From positions 1 to 30,574 of the forward strand of contig JBGUPU010000078.1 in the NCBI GenBank assembly GCA_045130475.1: a stretch of 30,574 bases of DNA, given 5' to 3'. Below the pieces are notes generated by a model. That model saw only the letters and a list, made by a program, of their open reading frames with translations. It was not told the origin of the DNA and made no database searches. A program made the translations under genes and the position numbers. Below are positions 15,113 to 23,907 of the stretch, in pieces. Within the stretch, counting starts at the first letter, position 1; each line of letters opens with the position of its first letter. The DNA is from CAG-791 sp045130475. Lineage in GTDB: Bacteria > Bacillota > Clostridia > Lachnospirales > Lachnospiraceae.

Positions 15113-16714
15113 ATGAAAAAAGGAATATTAATCGGAATTGCTGTAGCAGCGGTATTGATCGCGGCAATGCTCGGCGGCGGATATGCTTATGTACATTCAC
15201 TGCAGCAGAACGGCCGCTTTTTGTCGGGAACTACAATCGACGGCGTGGATGTATCGGGGAAAACACCGGAACAGGCCAGGGACTTCTTTACCGAGGAGTT
15301 TCTGGACAACCAGGTCATCGTGCAGGAGAACGGCCGGGAAGTCCTGCGCCATTCCCTGACAGAACTCGGTTATTCGGTGGACGAGGATGCTGTTGAGAAA
15401 ACGCTGGAGCAGTATCTGGATTCGGAAAAGACGGATTTTGACACAGTGCTGAAAGGTCTTAGCAACGGGAATGTCTTCCATATGGAAGTGCCCTACAAGA
15501 CAGAGGAAGCAGTCTTTACCGGGGCGGTGAATGTACAAGCTCTGTCTGCTCCGCGAAAGGAAAACGAGAACGCCAAGATCCTTTATGATAAAGAGAAAAA
15601 CAAATGTTACATCCAGCCCGAGGTACAGGGCACAGAGATCAAGGACGAGGACCTTCAGAAGTGGCTCAGGGAAGAGATCAGTGCTTCACTGAAGACGATC
15701 GCGGAGGGAGAAAAAGCGGAAGAGGAAACCGGCGAAACCGCCGTTGCCGCATATGCGGCAGAGCAGAGTGCCGCAAGTACACAGGCTTCGGCAGAAACTG
15801 CCGATGCAGAAGAACAGGAAAGCAGTCCTGTCCAGGAGACCGACAGCGGGAGCAAAGAGATCGTCTGCGTGATCCCTGCCTCCATCTATATTCCGCCTGA
15901 GAAGAAGGCGGACGATGAGAAGCTGGTAAAGAAATGCAAAATCTATAACGAGTACACCGATGAGACAGTCACTTATGTATTCGGAGACAAGACGGAGAAA
16001 CTTACTTTTGAGACGTTCATGGACTGGCTGAAGATCAAGGACGGAAAAGTGTCTGTCAAAGAAGACAAGGTGGCAAAATATGTCAGAAAACTGGCGGAAA
16101 AATATGAGACCCGCTATATGGAACGTGTTTTCCAGACTTCCCTGGGCGGAACGGTCTCCTTCCCGCCGGGCCTGAATGAATACGGCTATACGATCCTTGA
16201 AGATCTGGAGGCCGCCCAGCTGGCAGAGGATATCCTCTCGGGTAAATCCGTGGAGCGGGAGCCGGTCTACCAGTATCTGGGTGCCTGGGGAGATCCCCTT
16301 TACCTCAAGCGCAGCGGTACAGATGATCTTGCAGGCACATATGTGGAAGTCTGCATCAGCGCCCAGCACATGTGGTACTATATCGACGGCGCGCTCTTTA
16401 TCGAGAGCGATGTTGTCACCGGAGACGCCACCCTGGGACAGGATACGCAGACTGGAGTATTCCCCCTTGCTTTCAAGGAGAGCCCTGCAACTCTGCGCGG
16501 CGGAGAGGGCAAAAACAAATATACGACTAAAGTACAGTACTGGATGCCCTTTTACGAAGGACAGGGCTTGCACGACGCCTGGTGGAAGTCGGTTTTCGGC
16601 GGAAGCGAATACCTGGGCAACGGTTCCCACGGCTGTGTAAATCTTCCTCCGTGGGTTGCGGAAGCGGTCTACAACAATATTCAGCCCGGCACAGCGATCA
16701 TCATCTATTATTGA
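15113..16714 (+). CDS. L,D-transpeptidase (YkuD domain) with peptidoglycan-binding-like repeats
   Basis: A 533-residue membrane-anchored cell-wall enzyme. An N-terminal helix (about residues 5-25) anchors it outside. Two PG_binding_4-like regions follow, one with LTELGYSVDEDAVEKTLEQY and one around residues 290-360. An Ala/Glu/Ser-rich insert of about 55 residues (near 198-250) interrupts them. The C-terminal YkuD domain carries the catalytic SHGCVNLP (S505, H506, G507, C508). It makes 3-3 cross-links in peptidoglycan or attaches proteins. The ATG at 15113 follows AGGAG; an ATG at 15077 in the same frame lacks a ribosome site and adds a non-signal stretch. Confidence 0.88.
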   Translation: MKKGILIGIAVAAVLIAAMLGGGYAYVHSLQQNGRFLSGTTIDGVDVSGKTPEQARDFFTEEFLDNQVIVQENGREVLRHSLTELGYSVDEDAVEKTLEQYLDSEKTDFDTVLKGLSNGNVFHMEVPYKTEEAVFTGAVNVQALSAPRKENENAKILYDKEKNKCYIQPEVQGTEIKDEDLQKWLREEISASLKTIAEGEKAEEETGETAVAAYAAEQSAASTQASAETADAEEQESSPVQETDSGSKEIVCVIPASIYIPPEKKADDEKLVKKCKIYNEYTDETVTYVFGDKTEKLTFETFMDWLKIKDGKVSVKEDKVAKYVRKLAEKYETRYMERVFQTSLGGTVSFPPGLNEYGYTILEDLEAAQLAEDILSGKSVEREPVYQYLGAWGDPLYLKRSGTDDLAGTYVEVCISAQHMWYYIDGALFIESDVVTGDATLGQDTQTGVFPLAFKESPATLRGGEGKNKYTTKVQYWMPFYEGQGLHDAWWKSVFGGSEYLGNGSHGCVNLPPWVAEAVYNNIQPGTAIIIYY

Positions 16715-16787
16715 CCGGCGGTCAGGCGGAAGAAAAGGAAACGAAAGTACAGTAAAATAGAAAAACAGTAAAAAGAGTGAAACAGTA

Positions 16788-16831
16788 AAACAGCTCCTTT
16801 CCGGACACGGAAAAGGAGCTGTTTGCTTTCT
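16788..16831 (+). terminator. terminator of the L,D-transpeptidase gene
   Basis: AAACAGCTCCTTTCCG (16788-16803) pairs with CGGAAAAGGAGCTGTTT (16808-16824) with one bulge, followed by GCTTTCTT. Just before it, ACAGTAAAA recurs three times (about 16750, 16764 and 16782). Confidence 0.85.
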
Positions 16832-16851
16832 TATCATCGGCATCCGGCGCG

Positions 16852-16873
16852 CAAGGCCTGCAGGCGAGTCTTG
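16852..16873. repeat. degenerate copy of the 7379 palindrome
   Basis: CAAGGCCTGC-AG-GCGAGTCTTG shares the right arm GCGAGTCTTGAA and the left CAAG with the perfect palindrome at 7379-7400, in the same orientation. It lies 32 bases past the end of the DUF4317 gene. Confidence 0.5.
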
Positions 16874-16904
16874 AACCCAGTCCCAATGGCGGCCGCATGC
16901 GGCA

Positions 16905-18041
16905 TCAGGAATCCCTGCGGGACTGAAGGATACGGATGCCGTTTACTTCGATGTCATCCGCCACGGGAATGGTGAGATACTCGATCCCGTCGATGAAGCG
17001 GGTCTTGATCATATCGGCCATTTCCGCCTTGACGGAGATGCGGAGACTGGGCGTCCGGATCTCCAGTTTCTTAGTGTCGGCTGCGTTTTCTGCCATGAGC
17101 GCGCCGCCCTCGCCGACTGCGCTGTCAAAGGCGGCGTCGAAGGTTTCGAGGGCTTCTTCTGCCGCTCCGTTTTCATAGAGGATGCGGCGCAGCTGGACTT
17201 TCTCGATCTGAGTAGGTTCGCCGCTGTCTTTTTCCTGTTCGACCAGCTGGCCGATGGCCTCATGGATATTTTTGACATTTTCAAAATCGCAGTCCCTGCC
17301 GAGTGCGGCTTCGACCACGTTTTTGAAGACGCCGCGCTGATCCTCCTCAGGCAGCGGCATAGGGCATCCCAGCAGATCGTCGGACAGTTCCGGGTGCATT
17401 TCATCCGGGCGCCGCACAAAGTAGAGGAGCTGGTGGATATCGCTGCCGCGGTCATTAAAGGCAGGGAACAAAAAGCCTGCGTCGGGCCGCTGTACAGCCC
17501 AGTCGCTCCGCCGGTCCAGAAAGCACATTTTCTCGGAATCGTAGCAGAGTCCCTCTTTGAGCAGGATCACGGGGCAGATGCTGCAGAGGATGAAGTCATA
17601 GACATAGTCGGAGGCATCCTCCATATCGATACCGTCCGAAGTCCTGCCGGGGATATCGTAGATCCCGTGTGCCAGCAGGATCAGGTACTTGTCAGGAAAC
17701 TGTGCTGTCTCGATCACACGGTCAAAGAAGGCGCGCACCAGCGTGCTGTCTTCGAGACCGGATTTCTGCACGCGGTAGAGCAGATCCTGCTTTCCGCCTG
17801 CTTCCTCTTCGGCAAGGGGAAATTCCAGATTAAAGAGATTCCTGCCGAGTTTGCCTCCCAGCGTCTGCCGGAAGATCTCACAATATTTTTCCACGGTCGA
17901 TTCCTCGAGCGCAAGGAAAGTCTCCCTGAGCTCGGTGACGATCTCGCGGTTCTCATCTACATAGCACCCCCGGATCCGGTCGATTCGGCAGTTGTTCATA
18001 GTCATCAGTTTGCGTATTTCTGCTATAGCTTTCTTGTCCAA
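16905..18041 (-). CDS. DUF4317 family protein
   Basis: A 378-residue soluble protein. The start DKKAIAEIRKLMTMNNCRID and the following IRGCYVDENREIV match the DUF4317 family as I remember it, which is widespread in Lachnospiraceae and has no assigned function. No catalytic motif, membrane helix or signal peptide is seen. The start codon is TTG, with GAGGT seven bases upstream on the minus strand; no ATG with a ribosome site is nearby. Neighbours give no hint: it converges with the L,D-transpeptidase and follows a YcxB-like gene on the same strand. Confidence 0.8.
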   Translation of the reverse strand: MDKKAIAEIRKLMTMNNCRIDRIRGCYVDENREIVTELRETFLALEESTVEKYCEIFRQTLGGKLGRNLFNLEFPLAEEEAGGKQDLLYRVQKSGLEDSTLVRAFFDRVIETAQFPDKYLILLAHGIYDIPGRTSDGIDMEDASDYVYDFILCSICPVILLKEGLCYDSEKMCFLDRRSDWAVQRPDAGFLFPAFNDRGSDIHQLLYFVRRPDEMHPELSDDLLGCPMPLPEEDQRGVFKNVVEAALGRDCDFENVKNIHEAIGQLVEQEKDSGEPTQIEKVQLRRILYENGAAEEALETFDAAFDSAVGEGGALMAENAADTKKLEIRTPSLRISVKAEMADMIKTRFIDGIEYLTIPVADDIEVNGIRILQSRRDS

Positions 18042-18095
18042 AAATTTACCTCATGATAATAACGTTAATAATGCATTATTTTTACATACATATAT

Positions 18096-18142
18096 GCGGC
18101 CGCTGGAAAACGGCCGCTTCAAGTCTTTGCCGGCATCGGCAA
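18096..18142 (-). terminator. pair of hairpins after the YcxB-like gene
   Basis: GCGGCCG / CGGCCGC (18096-18117) and TTGCCG / CGGCAA (18127-18142) lie between two minus-strand genes. There is no strong T-run, so termination is likely but not certain. Confidence 0.4.
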
Positions 18143-18171
18143 CTGCTCCGGATGCCCGGACGTATACGATC

Positions 18172-18651
18172 TTATTTTTTCAGTCCGCGGATGAAGGAGG
18201 ACAGTTCCGAACTGCACTTGTCCTTCTGAAGAATCACGCACTGCCCTTTCGCTACTTCGAGATAGAAATCCGTATTTGTTTCGATCACATTGAGCAGTTT
18301 TGCGTATTCATAGGTTCCGTGGTTCTTTTCGCTCTTTGTCTCAAAGTGATCATCAAAGAAGAGGACCGTGAAGCGGTCGCCGCCGGCTGCTTTGATCATT
18401 TCGTAGTTTTTCCGGACCTGTCTGCTGGTAGTATACAAGGTGATTATGACACATCCGATCACGGCGATAAACATAAAGATGCCGAGCGTTGGTTTGCCGT
18501 TTCTATACTGAAAGAATGCGGCATACAGGATCCATACCAGCGCGATCGCGGTGAAAATAAAGCCCTTTTTCTGGTCTCCCTGCAGCATTTTGCCGAGACG
18601 TTTGATATCGTTCTGTGTGAGAGTAATGTCTACTGAATATTTCGGTTCCAT
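18172..18651 (-). CDS. YcxB-like membrane protein
   Basis: A 159-residue protein. A short cytoplasmic N-terminus (SVDITLTQNDIKRLGKML) is followed by two membrane helices (about residues 31-48 and 57-74) and a cytoplasmic beta-rich domain with VLFFDDHFETKSE and YEYAKLLNVIETN. This matches YcxB-like proteins, whose function is unknown. AAGGAGG seven bases before the ATG at 18651 fixes the start; the frame stays open to 18864 but that part has no ribosome site. It is divergent from the YgiQ gene. Confidence 0.75.
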   Translation of the reverse strand: MEPKYSVDITLTQNDIKRLGKMLQGDQKKGFIFTAIALVWILYAAFFQYRNGKPTLGIFMFIAVIGCVIITLYTTSRQVRKNYEMIKAAGGDRFTVLFFDDHFETKSEKNHGTYEYAKLLNVIETNTDFYLEVAKGQCVILQKDKCSSELSSFIRGLKK

Positions 18652-18772
18652 GTATAAACCTCCTTGCCTGTCCTGAATCTGCATCGATGATAGCAGAATC
18701 CCGGAGGAGCCGCAAGACAGCGTTTTTCCGGGAGGAGGAAAAAGGAAGAAAAATGCATCGGCACCCGTTTCA

Positions 18773-18781
18773 TGGTATAGT
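18773..18781 (+). promoter_or_regulatory. extended -10 promoter of the YgiQ gene
   Basis: TGGTATAGT, about 105 bases before the start codon. It has the same -10 form as the SH3-like promoters but no TGTGAC repeats upstream. Confidence 0.5.
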
Positions 18782-18885
18782 AGTTGTATGGCCGGACCCC
18801 ATTGCGGCGTGATCCGGAGTGGGATTTTGGCAGGATACTGAAAAGACTTGTACCGCGGCGGCATAAATTGAAGTGAGGTTGGTCA

Positions 18886-20970
18886 ATGGCAGAAGGCTTT
18901 TTGCCCGTGAGCCGGCAGGACATGCTGGAGCAGGGCATCAAACAGCTGGATTTTGTATATATCTGCGGGGACGCGTATGTGGACCACCCGAGTTTCGGGT
19001 CGGCCATTATTTCGCGCGTTCTGCAGTCCAGAGGATACACAGTGGGTATGATCTGCCAGCCCGACTGGCGGAACCCTGAGAGCATAGCTGCCCTGGGCGA
19101 GCCCAGGCTTGGCTTTCTGGTTTCCTCCGGAAATATGGATTCCATGGTCAACCACTACACGGTCAACAAAAAGCACCGCAGCCGTGATGCTTTCAGCCCG
19201 GGCGGAGTCATGGGAAAGCGCCCGGACAATGCCGTGGTGGTGTACGGCAATCTGATCCGCAGGACCTTTAAAAAGACACCTGTCATCCTGGGAGGTCTTG
19301 AGGCGAGTCTTCGCCGTATGTCCCACTATGACTACTGGTCGGACCGTGTGCGCCGTTCGATCCTTCTGGAAGCAGGCGCCGACCTGATCTCCTACGGAAT
19401 GGGGGAGCGCAGCATAGTGGAGATCGCGGATGCTCTGGCCAGCGGAATGGATGTGCGCGATATTACTTACATTGACGGCACCGTGTACAAGACGAGAAAG
19501 GAAGAAGACATCTTTGATGCCATCCGCCTGCCGGACCATGAGCTTGTCTGTCAGCCTGACGAAAAGGGGAAACAGGCCTATGCGCAGAGCTTTGCCCTGC
19601 AGCATGCCAATACCGATCCTTTTCAGGCAAAGCGGCTCTACGAAACTTACGGCGGGAAGACATTTGTCGTGCAGAATCCTCCCGCAAAACCACTCTCCAT
19701 GCGGGAAATGGATGATGTATACGGGCTTCCCTATATGCGCACCTGGCATCCAATGTACGACCAGGCGGGCGGTATTCCGGCCCTGGGAGAGATCCGCTTC
19801 AGCCTGACATCCAACCGCGGCTGCTACGGGGACTGCAATTTCTGCGCTCTCACCTTCCACGAAGGCCGCATCGTGCAGGTCCGCAGCCACGAATCCATCC
19901 TGCAGGAGGCAAGGCAGATGCTGCAGGAAGCAGATTTCAAGGGCAATATCTATGATGTCGGCGGTCCGACAGCGGAGTTCCGCGCGCCGGCCTGCAAAAA
20001 GCAGATGACCCACGGCGCCTGCAAGCACCGGCGCTGCCTCTTCCCGCAGCCCTGCCCCAACCTGGAGATCGACCACAGAGATTACCTCTCCCTTCTCAAA
20101 AAGCTCCGCAGTCTGCCCGGGGTGAAAAAGGTTTTTATCCGCTCGGGCTTCCGCTTCGATTACCTGCTGGCAGACCGCGACCGGACCTTTCTGCGGGAAC
20201 TCTGCCAGTATCACATCAGCGGCCAGCTTCGCGTGGCGCCGGAACATGTCTCCGACAATGTTCTGTCAAAAATGGGCAAACCGGGTAACGACGTATACCG
20301 CGAGTTCGTCCGTACTTTTGAGGAGATGAACAAGAAGACCGGCAAGGAGCAGTACATAGTCCCTTACCTCATGTCCTCCCATCCCGGAAGTACCTTGAAG
20401 GATGCAGTTGCTCTGGCGGAATATATCCGCGAGCTGGGATATATGCCGGAGCAGGTACAGGACTTCTATCCGACGCCCGGTACGGTCTCCACCTGCATGT
20501 ATTACACCGGCCTTGACCCTCTTACCTGGAAAGAAGCGGGAAAAGTCCATGCGGGCACCGCATCCGGCCCGGCACAGATGGACAGGGTCTATGTTCCCCG
20601 GGATCCGCACGAAAAGGCCATGCAGCGGGCCCTGATCCAGTATCGGGATCCGGATAATTACGACCTGGTGAAGGAGGCCCTTCTACGCACCGGCAGAAAC
20701 GATCTCATCGGATTTGGTGAGAAGTGTCTCATACCGCCCAGGAAAATGAAAAGAGAAGAGCATAGTGACAGGCGTGCGGAGAATACAACCGGAAAAAAGG
20801 ATCGCAGACGCGCAGATCAAAAGGGAGGAAAAAACGAAAGAAATCATACGGACAGGACCACAGGCAGAACCGAACGCAGGCGCACAGTGAAAACGTCTGA
20901 CAAGCTTCATGGAAAAGACGGGGAAAGGCATACTGCTGCCTCAGGAAAAAAACGTCAGACCAAACGGTAA
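18886..20970 (+). CDS. YgiQ family radical SAM protein
   Basis: A 694-residue protein. The N-terminal half (about residues 1-300) is the YgiQ-type domain, opening MLEQGIKQLDFVYICGDAYV. The radical SAM core has the 4Fe-4S motif C313-x3-C317-x2-C320 (GCYGDCNFC). A second cysteine group lies at about residues 370-395 (ACKKQMTHGACKHRRC). The last ~75 residues are a Lys/Arg-rich low-complexity tail. YgiQ proteins are widespread and their reaction is unknown to me. The start follows GTGAGGTT. The next gene begins 60 bases after the stop, so they may be cotranscribed. Confidence 0.9.
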   Translation: MAEGFLPVSRQDMLEQGIKQLDFVYICGDAYVDHPSFGSAIISRVLQSRGYTVGMICQPDWRNPESIAALGEPRLGFLVSSGNMDSMVNHYTVNKKHRSRDAFSPGGVMGKRPDNAVVVYGNLIRRTFKKTPVILGGLEASLRRMSHYDYWSDRVRRSILLEAGADLISYGMGERSIVEIADALASGMDVRDITYIDGTVYKTRKEEDIFDAIRLPDHELVCQPDEKGKQAYAQSFALQHANTDPFQAKRLYETYGGKTFVVQNPPAKPLSMREMDDVYGLPYMRTWHPMYDQAGGIPALGEIRFSLTSNRGCYGDCNFCALTFHEGRIVQVRSHESILQEARQMLQEADFKGNIYDVGGPTAEFRAPACKKQMTHGACKHRRCLFPQPCPNLEIDHRDYLSLLKKLRSLPGVKKVFIRSGFRFDYLLADRDRTFLRELCQYHISGQLRVAPEHVSDNVLSKMGKPGNDVYREFVRTFEEMNKKTGKEQYIVPYLMSSHPGSTLKDAVALAEYIRELGYMPEQVQDFYPTPGTVSTCMYYTGLDPLTWKEAGKVHAGTASGPAQMDRVYVPRDPHEKAMQRALIQYRDPDNYDLVKEALLRTGRNDLIGFGEKCLIPPRKMKREEHSDRRAENTTGKKDRRRADQKGGKNERNHTDRTTGRTERRRTVKTSDKLHGKDGERHTAASGKKRQTKR

Positions 20971-21030
20971 CAGCATCTTGCATGCTATGTTGAATGTTTT
21001 GGAAATGTTTTGAAAATGAAAGGAAAAAAC

Positions 21031-21537
21031 ATGAGCAATATCCATGAGAGCGTTTTTCTCGCCCCCGGCAGTGTAGTGCTGAGGGATGTGACCATCGGGG
21101 CACAGAGTGCTGTCTGGTTCAATGCCGTCGTACGCGGAGATGAGGCGTCGATCCGGATCGGAGAAGGATCAAATATCCAGGACAATACAGTGGTCCATGG
21201 CGCGGCAGGGTTTCCGGTTGAAATCGGAGACGGTGTGACAGTCGGTCATTCCGCGATCATACACGGCTGCAAAGTGGGAAATAATACACTTATCGGCATG
21301 GGAACGATCATCATGAACGGAGCGGTGATTGGAAGCAACTGCGTGATCGGAGCCGGTTCCCTTGTGACCGGAGGGACTGTCATTCCGGACGGGAGTGTCG
21401 TGGTAGGACGTCCGGCCAAAGTCATCTCCTCCGTGTCGGAAAAGCATCTGGCGATGATCCGTCACAACGCGGAGGAATATATTGCGCTGATGACGGAATA
21501 TAGAGACGGAGATTTCAAAAACGAATCCCTGCGGTGA
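21031..21537 (+). CDS. gamma-carbonic anhydrase-like hexapeptide-repeat protein
   Basis: A 168-residue left-handed beta-helix protein. The repeated [IV]G-x4 hexapeptides run from about residue 12 to 130, followed by a C-terminal helix. The three zinc ligands of gamma carbonic anhydrases are at H56, H73 and H78 (NTVVHG, VGHSAIIHG), with the conserved VRGD at 34-37. Family members hydrate CO2 or are inactive (PaaY/YrdA-like). The start at 21031 follows AAAGGA; an in-frame TTG at 21010 and ATG at 21016 lie at or before that site. Confidence 0.88.
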   Translation: MSNIHESVFLAPGSVVLRDVTIGAQSAVWFNAVVRGDEASIRIGEGSNIQDNTVVHGAAGFPVEIGDGVTVGHSAIIHGCKVGNNTLIGMGTIIMNGAVIGSNCVIGAGSLVTGGTVIPDGSVVVGRPAKVISSVSEKHLAMIRHNAEEYIALMTEYRDGDFKNESLR

Positions 21538-21634
21538 AGAAAGCCGCATCCTGGCGCATCCCTGCGGTGCGCACAGCAGAGTGGGTCATCCCGCATCTGA
21601 TGTACATTTTGATAGGAGCAGAAAGGAAACAGTT

Positions 21635-22111
21635 ATGGAAACAGCACTTCTGAACAATGAACTGGAGCTGAATTATCCCGATGGATTTCACGTGATGGAT
21701 CAGGCGGAGCTGAGCGGATACAACTTTTACTCGGAGGCACCCGGCTGGTGCATCAATGATCCTGACAGGCATATCATGGCATCCGTCTCCTGGAAACAGG
21801 TTCCCGGGATTTTTGCAAGGATGCTGAAGGTCAAAGACGTCGCGAAGAGCATGGAAGGTCAGATGGCGCAGGCTATGAAGGCCTATGACTATCGACTGGA
21901 TGAACATGTCACCCGGACTCCCGGCGGAAAAGAGGCGGAAGGATTCTGCTATGATTACAAAGTGCAGGAGATCGGGATGAGCGGAATGAGCCTTTCCATA
22001 AAGAGCAGGAACACATTTTATTATATCCACATGTATTACAGAAGTGCCCTGAAGGAAGAGAGTCTGCCGGTTCTGGAGTCAATACTGAACTCCGCTGTCT
22101 GGACCAAGTAA
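21635..22111 (+). CDS. protein of unknown function
   Basis: A 158-residue soluble protein without signal peptide or helices in the membrane. It has an aromatic-rich middle (SGYNFYSEAPGWCIND, HIMASVSWKQVPGIF) and a late beta strand NTFYYIHMYYRS. The fold may resemble small alpha/beta ligand or stress proteins, but I do not recognise a family. The start at 21635 follows AGGAG and GAAAGGA. It may belong to the YgiQ / carbonic anhydrase transcription unit (97-base gap, no hairpin terminator seen) and ends at a strong terminator. Confidence 0.65.
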   Translation: METALLNNELELNYPDGFHVMDQAELSGYNFYSEAPGWCINDPDRHIMASVSWKQVPGIFARMLKVKDVAKSMEGQMAQAMKAYDYRLDEHVTRTPGGKEAEGFCYDYKVQEIGMSGMSLSIKSRNTFYYIHMYYRSALKEESLPVLESILNSAVWTK

Positions 22112-22136
22112 AGCCGGGGACTGATTCATTGAGAAA

Positions 22137-22186
22137 AAACACAGCGGAAGCTGCGCAGTGGCCGCAGTCCGCTGTGTTTTTTTCTT
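22137..22186. terminator. bidirectional terminator
   Basis: AAACACAGCGGA (22137-22148) pairs with TCCGCTGTGTTT (22168-22179), with an inner CTGCG / CGCAG stem and T-runs on both strands. It lies between convergent genes. Confidence 0.92.
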
Positions 22187-23862
22187 TACAGGTACAGCAC
22201 GTAGGATTCGTAGGGGCGGAGGATGCCGTTTTCCGCACAGGGTGAGCAGTCTTTAATGCCCGGTCCGCTGTGGATCAGGATCTCGGCATTCCGGAATACT
22301 TCATCGGGAACATAGATGCGGTTATGCCTGGAGAAATTGCACACGACCAGAAGACGGTGGGACTCCAGATTCCGTGTGTAGACGAAGAGTTCGGGATCCT
22401 CAGGCAGAAGGAGCTGATAGTGTCCGTACACAATGACCTTATAATGATGACGCATTGCGATCAGCTTTTTATAGTGGTAAAAAACGGAGTCCGGGCGCAG
22501 CAGCTGCTCGCTGACGTTGATCTTTGTGTAGTTGGGGTTGACGGGCATCCAGGGCGTGCCTGTACTGAACCCTGCGTTTTCCGTGTCGTCCCACTGCATG
22601 GGAGTACGGGCATTGTCGCGGCTTTTGGCAGCTATTTTCGGGAAGAGGACAGCGGGATCTTCGCCTCTGACCTGCGTCAGTTCCCGGAAGGCATTGATGG
22701 ACTCGATATCTTTGAAATCCTCGACGCTCTGGAAGGGATAGTTGGTCATGCCAAGCTCCTCTCCCTGATAGATGTAGGGAGTTCCCTGCATCATATGGAG
22801 ACAGGTGGCTATGCACTTGGCGGAAGCTTCGCGGTACTGGTCGCCGGGATCTCCCAGACGGTTCACAATGCGGGGCTGGTCGTGGTTGCAGAAGTACAGA
22901 CTGTTCCAGGCAATGCCGTCCAGGCCGACCTGCCACTTTGAAAGATTTTCCTTGAGAGGGACCAACGGAAGCTTGCGGGTGGACCATTTGCCAAGGTCGC
23001 TGCCGTCGAGGTTCATGTGCTCAAACTGGAAGACCATGTTGAGTTCTGTCCCTTCCTCATTGGCGTATTGTCCGGCCTCTTCCACTGTGACGTTGGGGGT
23101 CTCGCCCACAGTCAGCAGATCATAATGCGAGAGGACCTCTGCGTTCATTTCCTGCAGATATTCATGTATATTGGGGCCGTTGAAGACAAAGCCGGCGTCG
23201 CCGTAGAGTCCGTTCACTACCGGTGCGTCGGGAAGGTTTTCCGGTTTGGAGATCAGACTGATCACGTCCATGCGGAAGCCGTCGATTCCCTTTTCGCACC
23301 AGCGTGTCATCATCTCGAAAACCTCGCGGCGAACACGGGGATTGTCCCAGTTGAGATCCGGCTGTTTGCGGGAGAACTGGTGCAGGTAATACATGCCTGT
23401 CTTTTCATCATATTCCCAGGCGGAGCCGGAGAAAAAAGATCCCCAGTTGTTGGGCGGGCTTCCGTTCTTACCCTCGCGCCAGAAATAGAAATCCCTTTTA
23501 TCATTGCTGCGGGAGCTCCGGCTCTCTATGAACCAGGGGTGCTCGTCGGAAGTGTGGTTGACGACCAGGTCCATGACGATGCGGATGCCGCGCTCATGCG
23601 CCGCATCCAGCATGCGGTCAAAATCCGCCATGGTGCCGAATTCGTCCATGATTGCTTCATAATCACTGATGTCATATCCGTTGTCATCGTTGGGAGAACG
23701 ATAGACAGGAGAGAGCCAGATCACATCAATGCCCAGCTCTTTCAGATAATCGAGCTTCTCAGTGATTCCGTTAAGGTCGCCGATTCCGTCCCCGTTGCTG
23801 TCCATGAAACTGCGGGGATAAATCTGATAGACAACACTCTCTTTCCACCAGGCTTTATTCAT
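22186..23862 (-). CDS. malL: GH13 oligo-1,6-glucosidase / alpha-glucosidase
   Basis: A 558-residue cytoplasmic glycosidase of the usual family length. Seen: the GH13 conserved regions DLVVNHTS (98-105), GFRMDV with nucleophile D199, VGETP with acid/base E254, and NHDQP with D328. The three catalytic residues sit within one position of those of the Bacillus cereus oligo-1,6-glucosidase. Val after the nucleophile (MDV) is the marker of alpha-1,6-specific enzymes, so isomaltose/isomalto-oligosaccharide hydrolysis is the best call. Trehalose-6-phosphate hydrolase is a close alternative. It lies 45 bases downstream of an aldo/keto reductase gene with no terminator between, so they are probably cotranscribed. 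Confidence 0.88.
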   Translation of the reverse strand: MNKAWWKESVVYQIYPRSFMDSNGDGIGDLNGITEKLDYLKELGIDVIWLSPVYRSPNDDNGYDISDYEAIMDEFGTMADFDRMLDAAHERGIRIVMDLVVNHTSDEHPWFIESRSSRSNDKRDFYFWREGKNGSPPNNWGSFFSGSAWEYDEKTGMYYLHQFSRKQPDLNWDNPRVRREVFEMMTRWCEKGIDGFRMDVISLISKPENLPDAPVVNGLYGDAGFVFNGPNIHEYLQEMNAEVLSHYDLLTVGETPNVTVEEAGQYANEEGTELNMVFQFEHMNLDGSDLGKWSTRKLPLVPLKENLSKWQVGLDGIAWNSLYFCNHDQPRIVNRLGDPGDQYREASAKCIATCLHMMQGTPYIYQGEELGMTNYPFQSVEDFKDIESINAFRELTQVRGEDPAVLFPKIAAKSRDNARTPMQWDDTENAGFSTGTPWMPVNPNYTKINVSEQLLRPDSVFYHYKKLIAMRHHYKVIVYGHYQLLLPEDPELFVYTRNLESHRLLVVCNFSRHNRIYVPDEVFRNAEILIHSGPGIKDCSPCAENGILRPYESYVLYL

Positions 23863-23907
23863 AAACTGTTCCTTTCTGACTGACTATGGCAGGATATCGC
23901 TGCTGCC

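Noticed and set aside
15686..16843. A 385-codon minus-strand open frame
   Set aside because: Shadow of the L,D-transpeptidase gene; it also crosses the terminator at 16788.
18652..18864. Longer start for the YcxB-like gene
   Set aside because: The frame stays open upstream, but the only ribosome site (AAGGAGG) directly precedes the ATG at 18651, and the extension overlaps the YgiQ promoter.
18883..20247. A 454-codon open frame on the minus strand
   Set aside because: It is the antisense shadow of the YgiQ gene, which has the radical SAM cysteines and a ribosome site.
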